Below are positions 1-3,813 of a stretch of DNA of 12,768 nucleotides, one piece after another; position 1 is the stretch's first letter, and each line of letters starts with the position of its first letter. The position numbers and the translations under genes are program-made. The notes beneath the pieces are model-generated. The model saw only the letters and a program-made list of their open reading frames with translations, was not told the DNA's origin and searched no databases. Origin of the DNA: an uncultured Eubacteriales bacterium (GTDB taxonomy: Bacteria > Bacillota > Clostridia > Oscillospirales > Oscillospiraceae); assembly GCA_900545515.1 (NCBI GenBank), contig UQZA01000050.1, positions 1 to 12,768 on the forward strand, read 5' to 3'.

Positions 1-55
1 TGCTTTTGTGGTGGACGATAACGGACTCGAACCGCTGACCCTTCGCACGTCAAGC
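1..55 (-). repeat. Left attachment site: displaced 3' part of tRNA-Val
   Basis: These 55 bases are identical to 3345-3399. Bases 9-55 correspond to tRNA nucleotides 30-76, from the anticodon stem to the encoded CCA. Identity stops at base 56, inside the 5' side of the anticodon stem, so this copy cannot fold into a tRNA. It is the chromosomal 3' end pushed aside by integration. The integrase stop codon is only 22 bp away. Confidence 0.9.
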
Positions 56-77
56 TATAAGCTCATAAAGCAAAGCG

Positions 78-989
78 TTATCTTAAAGCAGATATAGCGA
101 CTTTTAACTCTTCTACTGCTGTGCGCATCACCTGCATATCAGGATGGGTATATCTGGCAGTGGTTTGAATACTCGTATGTCCTAACAGCTGCTGCACAGT
201 GCGGAGGTTAGCACCGGCAGCGAGGGAAAGCGTAGCGAACGTATGGCGGCAGCAATGCGGAGAGAGCAACGGAACATCCGGTTCCGCCTCCTGCATCATC
301 CGGAAGAAACGCACATAGTCACGCGAGAAATTTCGGGGTGACATCAGTGTCCCATTCTTGGTACCGAAGACATAGGGACCGGTCTTGGGTAATGCATAGA
401 GCCGGTAAGCGAGCTCAGGCAGCAGCGGAATGGTTCGGAGGCTACCCGAGGTTTTAGCCACATGCTCTTGCACACATGGCCGTCCCTGATCCATGTATAC
501 AGCACGATTCACCGTTAAGGTATCATCCGTAAGGTCAGACCACTTCAACCCAAGGAGTTCACCACGGCGAAGTCCGGTCAACAGCAGGGTAAGCACTACA
601 GTACCCATTTTTGCATCAGGGCAGGCCATAATATAGGAAATAATGCTCTTGACCTCCTCCATGGTAAAGGCTTTTCTAGGCCGCTCAGCAACACGAGGAA
701 TGCGAAGGCGTTTGGAAGGGTCTTTCTCTATCAGGCCATTGTCCAGGGCATCCGCAAACAGCGAATGAATGAGAACGCGCATTTTATCCATGTAGGATTT
801 GGAAGCAGTCTGCGCAAAGGCATTGAAGAAGGCTTGCAGGTGCATGGGGAGAATATCCGGCAGAGCCATGCCCTTCAGGTCATCGGGGATATGCCGGCAG
901 AGAATTTCCAACTGGTGATAGGAGGTTCCCTTGATGGTGCCCAGCTTGTAGGACTGAAGCCACAAGGGAAGCCACTGACTAAGGGTCAT
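78..989 (-). CDS. int: Tyrosine recombinase (site-specific integrase)
   Basis: This gene encodes a 303-residue phage-type tyrosine integrase that should catalyse integration at, and excision from, the tRNA-Val attachment site. Residues 1-95 form the SAM-like core-binding domain and 105-295 the catalytic domain. The complete catalytic set is visible: Arg141 in TGLRRGE, Lys179, His245 and Arg248 in PHCCRHT, His271 in LLGHTS and nucleophile Tyr280 in TARYTH. The ATG start at 989 overlaps the relaxase stop as ATGA. Its Shine-Dalgarno AGGAGG (1001-1006) lies inside the relaxase 3' end, so the two genes are probably translationally coupled. The gene ends 22 bp from the left attachment repeat, the usual place for an integrase. 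At 303 residues it lacks the AP2-like arm-binding N-terminus of Tn916-type integrases (about 400 residues). No excisionase was recognised nearby. Confidence 0.95.
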   Translation of the reverse strand: MTLSQWLPLWLQSYKLGTIKGTSYHQLEILCRHIPDDLKGMALPDILPMHLQAFFNAFAQTASKSYMDKMRVLIHSLFADALDNGLIEKDPSKRLRIPRVAERPRKAFTMEEVKSIISYIMACPDAKMGTVVLTLLLTGLRRGELLGLKWSDLTDDTLTVNRAVYMDQGRPCVQEHVAKTSGSLRTIPLLPELAYRLYALPKTGPYVFGTKNGTLMSPRNFSRDYVRFFRMMQEAEPDVPLLSPHCCRHTFATLSLAAGANLRTVQQLLGHTSIQTTARYTHPDMQVMRTAVEELKVAISALR

Positions 990-1918
990 ATTATTACATG
1001 CCTCCTTTTTGTGTAAGGGCCTGCATACTCAGCCAATGCAGAAGGAATGAACCGGTCTACAGCTTGCCAGTCATCTGGAGCTAATGAAGAATTACTGACT
1101 TTGTCTAACATAGATAAGTATTTGCGGCGAGTTTTCTTATCCACAGAAGTAAGCATAAGCTGTACCAAATCCGGATGAACCAGACAAGCCTTAACGTGAA
1201 ATGGGAGAGATGCGAAATTAATATCTAATTGCAATAAATCAAAGCAGTATATTCTTGGAAAAAGCTCAGAAAAAGCACCAGTATATTCACCCTCAACGGT
1301 GATCTCGCAGCGAGTGACGTCACAAGAAAGGCCAGATTCTTTAGTTTTGTCATAGAGTTTCAAAGACCCATGGGAACTTCTAGCACCTTGGTATTCTGTA
1401 ATAGCCCCTTTTTCCCGAAAGAGCCGGTAGCTTCGTCTCTGGTCCTGGACCAAAGTAACTGCCTCACGTTTACAAGGAAAGTCAAAAGCGATATCGAACC
1501 GGACAAGTTCCACAATCAAAGCAGGTCCGCGCAAACGTGCAATGACTTGTTGCAGGATTTCTAGAGGAACCTTATTAGGGTTGAAATCGAAGACAGCTTC
1601 CGGTGCGATTTGCTTACAAGAACTATCGTAGCAATAGCGGCCAAATAGCACAGCGCAGGACCAGTTAATACCGGAGATGGTACAAGTCCTACAGTAAGAG
1701 CCAATTTGAAAAAAGTCCTTGTATGACCATTTTGTATCACAGCCATTAAAAAACATATTGTCAATATGGCAGGAAAGTTGGTCAATGGTGGTGACAGAAC
1801 ATTTTTTTTCATAGCTGTAGTTCTGGTATTTGTAAGTAAACTTTAAGCGGATGCTATCCACTGAGACACGACAAGAAGATGTGTCTAAATACCGTCCGTA
1901 TGGGATACCGTCATACAC
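986..1918 (-). CDS. Rep_trans-family replication initiator / NicK-MobT-like relaxase
   Basis: This is a 310-residue protein probably related to the Rep_trans family, which includes pT181-type rolling-circle initiators and the relaxases of ICEBs1 (NicK) and Tn916 (Orf20/MobT). The signature is seen at residues 140-209: RFDIAFDFP, then TEYQGARSS, LKLYDKTKE and TRCEITVE. This follows the family order of an R-x-D-x-x-x-D strand, a Y-x-G-x-R-x-S strand, a YDK motif and an R-x-E strand. I cannot assign the catalytic tyrosine with certainty. I chose the GTG at 1918 because GGAGG (1927-1931) is 8 nt upstream. A TTG at 1933 would start within this Shine-Dalgarno site. The 5' end faces a hairpin-rich segment with an oriT/nick-like stem-loop (1987-2009), and the 3' end overlaps the integrase by ATGA. 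It likely nicks the excised circle to start rolling-circle replication and/or transfer. The N-terminal half is cysteine-rich and not recognised. Confidence 0.7.
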   Translation of the reverse strand: MYDGIPYGRYLDTSSCRVSVDSIRLKFTYKYQNYSYEKKCSVTTIDQLSCHIDNMFFNGCDTKWSYKDFFQIGSYCRTCTISGINWSCAVLFGRYCYDSSCKQIAPEAVFDFNPNKVPLEILQQVIARLRGPALIVELVRFDIAFDFPCKREAVTLVQDQRRSYRLFREKGAITEYQGARSSHGSLKLYDKTKESGLSCDVTRCEITVEGEYTGAFSELFPRIYCFDLLQLDINFASLPFHVKACLVHPDLVQLMLTSVDKKTRRKYLSMLDKVSNSSLAPDDWQAVDRFIPSALAEYAGPYTKRRHVII

Positions 1919-1926
1919 AGAACTCA

Positions 1927-1931
1927 CCTCC
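1927..1931 (-). promoter_or_regulatory. Shine-Dalgarno that fixes the relaxase start
   Basis: Read on the minus strand this is GGAGG, 8 nt before the GTG at 1918. The longest open frame begins at a TTG (1933) that overlaps the site itself, so the GTG is the better start. Confidence 0.75.
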
Positions 1932-1964
1932 AAGGAAGACGGAAGCTAGTAGGGGGTTGGTGTA

Positions 1965-1985
1965 AGAGGGGAAAATTCCCCCTCT
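1965..1985. repeat. Inverted repeat upstream of the relaxase gene
   Basis: AGAGGGGAA (1965-1973) pairs with TTCCCCCTCT (1976-1985) with one bulged C and a 2-nt loop. The T-tail needed for a terminator is missing on both strands. It lies directly beside the oriT-like hairpin and may be part of the same nick/replication origin. Confidence 0.6.
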
Positions 1986-1986
1986 A

Positions 1987-2009
1987 GGCCCCTGTTAGAA
2001 TAAGGGGCC
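1987..2009 (-). other. Candidate origin of transfer / nick hairpin
   Basis: A perfect 7-bp stem (GGCCCCT and AGGGGCC) encloses the 9-nt loop TATTCTAAC when read on the minus strand, the strand of the relaxase gene 69 bp downstream. The junction CTAACAGGGG matches my memory of the oriT nick hairpin of ICEBs1 and Tn916, which also have C-runs, a loop ending CTAAC and G-runs. Those elements use relaxases of the Rep_trans family. The hairpin is seen directly. The function is inferred from family and position. Confidence 0.55.
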
Positions 2010-2025
2010 AGGGACAAATTTGTAA
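1997..2025 (-). promoter_or_regulatory. Possible weak promoter for relaxase-integrase, inside the nick hairpin
   Basis: On the minus strand TTACAA (2020-2025) and TATTCT (1997-2002) are 17 bp apart. The -10 lies in the loop of the oriT-like hairpin and the -35 overlaps one TTTGTAAC repeat. The match to consensus is weak (3/6 and 4/6), so this may be chance. Confidence 0.3.
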
Positions 2026-2037
2026 CTGCTTTGTAAC
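2019..2037 (+). repeat. Two direct repeats TTTGTAAC with an 11-bp period
   Basis: TTTGTAAC occurs at 2019-2026 and 2030-2037, so the copies lie on one face of the helix. The spacing fits a protein-binding site, for example for the relaxase or a regulator. They sit between the nick-like hairpin and the GC-rich hairpin. Confidence 0.5.
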
Positions 2038-2053
2038 CCAGCTAAGAAGCACC

Positions 2054-2087
2054 TGGGGGCGCGCGGCTAAAGCATCGCGCGCCCCCA
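2054..2087. repeat. Very strong GC-rich hairpin, possible replication-origin element
   Basis: A perfect 12-bp stem, TGGGGGCGCGCG (2054-2065) and CGCGCGCCCCCA (2076-2087), encloses a 10-nt loop containing GCTAAAGC. There is no T-tail, so a terminator is unlikely. In a rolling-circle element such a structure is a candidate single-strand origin or accessory nick-region hairpin. That role is inferred from its position between the small gene and the relaxase. Confidence 0.6.
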
Positions 2088-2345
2088 TCCTGGAAAATTA
2101 GGTGCGGATGGGGACCCTCAGCAACGAACGGACCAGTCAGCAAACCGACAGTGGAGACCGGCATACAAGAGGCGTACGGACCACTCAGACCCTGGAGCAC
2201 CCCAACACGCCATGGAACCGCTCAGAAGCCCGGAGAGCCTTCTAGAGCCTCCTACAACCACCAAGTACAGTAAGACCGGCAGGGGAGACTTCTACGCCTC
2301 CAGAACTGCCTACCGTGCCTCCCACGCCTGCGGGCGTAGGCTGCT
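2088..2345. other. Non-coding segment with short repeats
   Basis: I find no convincing gene here. The segment holds several short repeats. A 13-nt repeat with one mismatch (CGGACCA-N-TCAG core) is at 2128-2140 and 2176-2188. GCTCAGAAGCCCGG occurs at 2220-2233 and again at 2357-2370 inside the small gene. AGAGCCT occurs twice with a 10-bp period (2234-2250). A hairpin pairs ACGCC (2324-2328) with GGCGT (2333-2337) and competes with an alternative GCCTAC/GTAGGC pairing (2308-2313, 2336-2341). Confidence 0.5.
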
Positions 2346-2567
2346 CTATTGGGAAAGCTCAGAAGCCCGGGGAGGCTCGCGAAAATCAATCGTCACAACC
2401 TCCGGCAACTGGCCCCAAGCAGAATTGACCAAAGCTCTATACATGCGGAATAGCTCAGAATCTGAATCTATGCAAATTCCTTCAGCAGCTGAGACCAGCA
2501 CGGCGAAGTCATACAGGGCTTCTGGATCAGTGGAACCAACGGGAAAAAGCGGCTCGGTATCTGACAC
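2346..2567 (-). CDS. Small acidic protein of unknown function
   Basis: This 73-codon gene starts with GTG at 2567. The start is set by an excellent Shine-Dalgarno AGGAGG (2576-2581) exactly 8 nt upstream. A promoter with TTGACT and TATTCT 17 bp apart lies about 60 bp before the start. The product is acidic, has no signal peptide or membrane segment, and matches no family I recognise. Its acidity argues against the usual small basic excisionase. It is the first gene of the minus-strand group and is followed by the hairpin-rich segment and then the relaxase and integrase. It diverges from the XRE regulator, a common place for an early-expressed control or accessory gene. Part of one 14-nt repeat (2357-2370) lies in its 3' end. 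The translation signals make it probably real; the function is unknown. Confidence 0.65.
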   Translation of the reverse strand: MSDTEPLFPVGSTDPEALYDFAVLVSAAEGICIDSDSELFRMYRALVNSAWGQLPEVVTIDFREPPRASELSQ

Positions 2568-2593
2568 GGCAATTACCTCCTCAAAAGAAAGCC

Positions 2594-2619
2594 AAATCGG
2601 AAATTAAAGTATCCGATTT
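2594..2619 (-). promoter_or_regulatory. Hairpin in the 5' leader of the small gene
   Basis: AAATCGGA (2594-2601) and TCCGATTT (2612-2619) form a perfect 8-bp inverted repeat with a 10-nt AT-rich loop. It lies between the predicted transcription start (about 2620) and the Shine-Dalgarno (2576-2581). It could stabilise the message, modulate translation or act as a DNA operator. Confidence 0.5.
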
Positions 2620-2627
2620 CGCTATAT

Positions 2628-2656
2628 AGAATAGCACAGATGCAGAAAAAAGTCAA
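2628..2656 (-). promoter_or_regulatory. Promoter of the minus-strand gene group
   Basis: On the minus strand, -35 TTGACT (2651-2656) and -10 TATTCT (2628-2633) are separated by 17 bp. It would drive the small gene and, by readthrough, possibly the relaxase and integrase. Confidence 0.7.
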
Positions 2657-2673
2657 TTCGCCTATATGCACAA

Positions 2674-2686
2674 ACCCAATTTGGGT
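2674..2686. promoter_or_regulatory. Candidate operator palindrome between divergent promoters
   Basis: ACCCAA and TTGGGT flank a single T, forming a 13-bp palindrome. It lies 17 bp from each of the two divergent -35 boxes (2656 and 2703). A related half-site TTAGGT (2720-2725) overlaps the -10 of the XRE gene. The layout fits binding by the dimeric XRE regulator, with autorepression and control of the opposite genes. This is inferred from position and symmetry. Confidence 0.5.
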
Positions 2687-2702
2687 ATATCAGAAAAAGA
2701 AG

Positions 2703-2730
2703 TTGCAAACAGAGCAAAATTAGGTATAAT
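2703..2730 (+). promoter_or_regulatory. Promoter of the XRE regulator gene
   Basis: -35 TTGCAA (2703-2708) and a perfect -10 TATAAT (2725-2730) are 16 bp apart. Transcription would start near 2737, giving a short leader before the ATG at 2763. Confidence 0.75.
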
Positions 2731-2762
2731 AAGTACAAAAGATAGCCGAAAAGGGTGAGAAC

Positions 2763-3167
2763 ATGAGTGAAGATGGGCAAAAAAAATTTATTAGCAAATT
2801 GACAGACGCACTAGAAGAAGGGAGAAAAAAGGGAACTGAGCAAGGCTTTGATTTGGCACATGCGAAACAGGTGCGCAGAAGGATTATTGCAGAGAGGGTA
2901 AAAGAGAGCCGAAAAAGGGCAAAGCTAACTCAGGAAGAAATGAGCAGTAAAATTAATACAAATACATTATCTTACCGAGGCTATGAAAACTGCAAAAATG
3001 ATTTCCCGATTGAATACCTAGTACGTATTGCAGATACGCTGAATGTCAGTATGGATTATCTAACGGGACGAACGGATGACCCGACTAACAGAGGCGAAGA
3101 TAGTACAAATCTGGCTGAACGAATTGAACAGCTGGAAAAGGCAGTTGCAGGGCTAAAGAATGGATAA
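2763..3167 (+). CDS. XRE-family (Cro/CI-type) transcriptional regulator
   Basis: This is a 134-residue DNA-binding protein, likely the element's master repressor. Residues 41-102 form a classic HTH_3 domain: RVKESRKRAKLTQEEMSSKI is followed by the recognition helix region, and the end LVRIADTLNVSMDYLTGR is the standard tail of this family. Residues 1-40 are a charged helical extension. Residues 116-132 (AERIEQLEKAVAGL) look like a short coiled coil for dimerisation. The start ATG is preceded by GGGTGAG, a modest Shine-Dalgarno. The gene is divergent from the small-protein/relaxase/integrase group, with a palindrome between the two promoters, and is followed by its own terminator-like hairpin. 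It probably keeps excision and replication genes silent and autoregulates. There is no peptidase domain, so a LexA/ImmA-type self-cleavage switch is not apparent. Confidence 0.88.
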   Translation: MSEDGQKKFISKLTDALEEGRKKGTEQGFDLAHAKQVRRRIIAERVKESRKRAKLTQEEMSSKINTNTLSYRGYENCKNDFPIEYLVRIADTLNVSMDYLTGRTDDPTNRGEDSTNLAERIEQLEKAVAGLKNG

Positions 3168-3173
3168 TAAAAT

Positions 3174-3214
3174 CCCCCTGGAGCAGGTTTAAGAGACCAG
3201 CCCCAGGGGGTTTA
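3174..3214 (+). terminator. Terminator-like hairpin after the XRE gene
   Basis: CCCCCTGG (3174-3181) and CCAGGGGG (3203-3210) form a perfect 8-bp stem enclosing 21 nt that can pair further. Only TTTAT follows, so the T-tail is short. It begins 6 bp after the stop codon. Confidence 0.65.
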
Positions 3215-3321
3215 TCACAGTTGAAAATGATAAAGGCGGCAAAAAAGTACCGTCAAAATAGACAAAAGGAAAAGGGGAACATTTAAGAGGAGAAACAGGG
3301 GGAAAAGGCACCAAAAGCAAG
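3215..3321. other. Purine-rich segment without a gene
   Basis: I see no coding signal or RNA gene between the XRE terminator and the tRNA terminator. The plus strand is strongly A/G-rich. This is the right end of the element. Confidence 0.5.
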
Positions 3322-3351
3322 AAAAAGCACCACCATTTAGGTGGTGCTTTT
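3322..3351 (-). terminator. Rho-independent terminator of tRNA-Val, carried by the element
   Basis: Read on the minus strand, a perfect 12-bp stem (AAAAGCACCACC and GGTGGTGCTTTT) with a 5-nt loop is followed by a T-run (3326-3322). It starts 1 nt beyond the tRNA CCA. Because A- and T-runs flank both sides it could also work in the other direction. Most of it lies inside the element, so the restored tRNA uses an element-borne terminator. In the excised circle it would also lie downstream of the integrase. Confidence 0.85.
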
Positions 3352-3399
3352 GTGGTGGACGATAACGGACTCGAACCGCTGACCCTTCGCACGTCAAGC
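3345..3399 (-). repeat. Right attachment site inside the restored tRNA-Val
   Basis: These bases are identical to 1-55. They cover tRNA nucleotides 30-76 plus 8 bp downstream. The crossover is probably near the anticodon loop, where TTCGC and GCGAA flank the 7-nt loop symmetrically as a core-type integrase site. The 3' half of the working tRNA is therefore element-derived. Confidence 0.9.
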
Positions 3400-3428
3400 G
3401 AATGCTCTACCAGCTGAGCTAATCGTCC
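3353..3428 (-). tRNA. tRNA-Val (GAC), CCA encoded
   Basis: This is a complete 76-nt cloverleaf on the minus strand. The acceptor stem pairs GGACGAT with ATCGTCC, followed by discriminator A and an encoded CCA. The D arm has GCTC/GAGC, the anticodon arm TTCGC/GCGAA with loop TTGACGT (anticodon GAC, reading GUC for valine), and the T arm loop starts TTCGAGT. It hosts the integrative element, which restored its 3' part perfectly. Its own consensus promoter and terminator flank it. Confidence 0.97.
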
Positions 3429-3445
3429 GTCTCACAACAGTATGT

Positions 3446-3474
3446 ATTATACTGGGCGAGGGGCAGTTTGTCAA
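3446..3474 (-). promoter_or_regulatory. Promoter of tRNA-Val
   Basis: On the minus strand a perfect -35 TTGACA (3469-3474) and a perfect -10 TATAAT (3446-3451) are 17 bp apart. The -10 lies 17 bp before the mature tRNA 5' end. This is full consensus, as expected for a stable RNA gene. Confidence 0.92.
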
Positions 3475-3614
3475 GAGGGGAAATTGCTGGTTTTTTCCTT
3501 TTTTGCAAAATGGCTGTTAAGACGAGAGTTCGACGGTTGAAACAGCCGTCCGTGATCGCCTCTTGATGGGGAAAAGTTCCATGATGGGTGGGTGCTCTGT
3601 TCAATTGGCCGTAG

Positions 3615-3647
3615 ACCGCCCTGTCCCGGGGGATGGGACAGGGCGGT
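3615..3647. repeat. Long perfect hairpin without a T-tail
   Basis: ACCGCCCTGTCCC (3615-3627) and GGGACAGGGCGGT (3635-3647) form a 13-bp perfect stem with a 7-nt loop. Neither side has a T-run, so it is not a standard Rho-independent terminator. It stands alone in the intergenic region about 170 bp upstream of the protease start. It could be a mobile palindromic repeat or a structured-RNA remnant. Confidence 0.6.
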
Positions 3648-3652
3648 TCTGA

Positions 3653-3692
3653 GTGCGCCCGGTGAGCGCCCGTTCTATAGGGTGAAAGTCCC
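3653..3692 (+). other. Possible remnant of a group II intron 5' end
   Basis: GTGCG (3653-3657) fits the GUGYG 5' end of group II introns, and GGGTGAAAGTCCC (3680-3692) resembles a domain I segment often seen in clostridial examples. GCGCCCG is also repeated 11 bp apart (3655-3661, 3666-3672). No reverse transcriptase or domain V follows, so this could only be a fragment. The resemblance is from memory. Confidence 0.3.
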
Positions 3693-3725
3693 GACAACAA
3701 AAACTGCGAATTTGCATTTTTTATA

Positions 3726-3754
3726 TTGACAATTTGCAGGATTTGTGTTACACT
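3726..3754 (+). promoter_or_regulatory. Promoter of the large protease gene
   Basis: A perfect -35 TTGACA (3726-3731) and -10 TACACT (3749-3754) are 17 bp apart, 60 bp before the chosen ATG. A small hairpin (GCAG/CTGC core, about 3769-3786) lies in the predicted leader. Confidence 0.78.
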
Positions 3755-3813
3755 AGCGAACAACAGGCGGGTGCAGGTACTGCCCGTCAAAAAAGAAAGT
3801 GAGGTTTTCGTTC

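Larger units (their letters stand above)
1..3399. mobile_element. Minimal tRNA-Val-targeted integrative (probably mobilizable) element, about 3.34 kb
   Basis: The element is bounded by a perfect direct repeat of at least 55 bp (1-55 and 3345-3399). That repeat is the 3' part of a tRNA-Val gene plus 8 bp beyond it. Inside are a tyrosine integrase beside the left repeat, a Rep_trans-family initiator/relaxase, an unknown 73-codon gene, a hairpin-rich non-coding segment and a divergent XRE regulator. There are no coupling-protein, type IV secretion or virion genes, so any transfer would need a helper. Base composition is visibly more AT-rich than in the downstream protease gene, which fits horizontal acquisition. 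Boundaries are seen directly. The label mobilizable element is inferred from the relaxase family and the oriT-like hairpin. A phage satellite or an integrated rolling-circle plasmid are alternatives. The left repeat begins at the first base of the window, so its true outer edge may lie further left. Confidence 0.88.
3475..3725. other. Intergenic region with hairpins and an intron-like fragment
   Basis: No gene is supported here. An inverted repeat GGCTGTT/AACAGCC (3512-3518, 3541-3547) surrounds a small inner hairpin. Further right are the long hairpin at 3615-3647 and the group II intron-like stretch near 3653-3692. Confidence 0.5.

Noticed and set aside
9..55. A second tRNA gene at the left end
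   Set aside because: Only nucleotides 30-76 of tRNA-Val are present. The D arm and acceptor 5' strand are replaced by element sequence, so it is an attachment-site remnant.
1919..1933. TTG start at 1933 for the relaxase
   Set aside because: The Shine-Dalgarno GGAGG lies directly at this TTG and is ideally spaced for the GTG at 1918.
2088..2380. CRISPR-like array
   Set aside because: The short repeats are of different sequences, irregular spacing and only two copies each. No Cas genes are present.
2212..2607. 131-residue open frame on the plus strand
   Set aside because: No Shine-Dalgarno, low-complexity Ser/Arg-rich product, and it lies antisense to the small gene with good expression signals and over the repeat-rich origin segment.
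3419..3790. 123-residue minus-strand frame in the intergenic region
   Set aside because: It runs across the tRNA 5' end, the tRNA promoter and the long hairpin, and has no ribosome binding site or recognisable domain.
3799..3813. GTG start at 3799 for the protease
   Set aside because: It would put five residues before the signal peptide and has only a weak purine run upstream, while ATG 3814 has GAGG at 9 nt.
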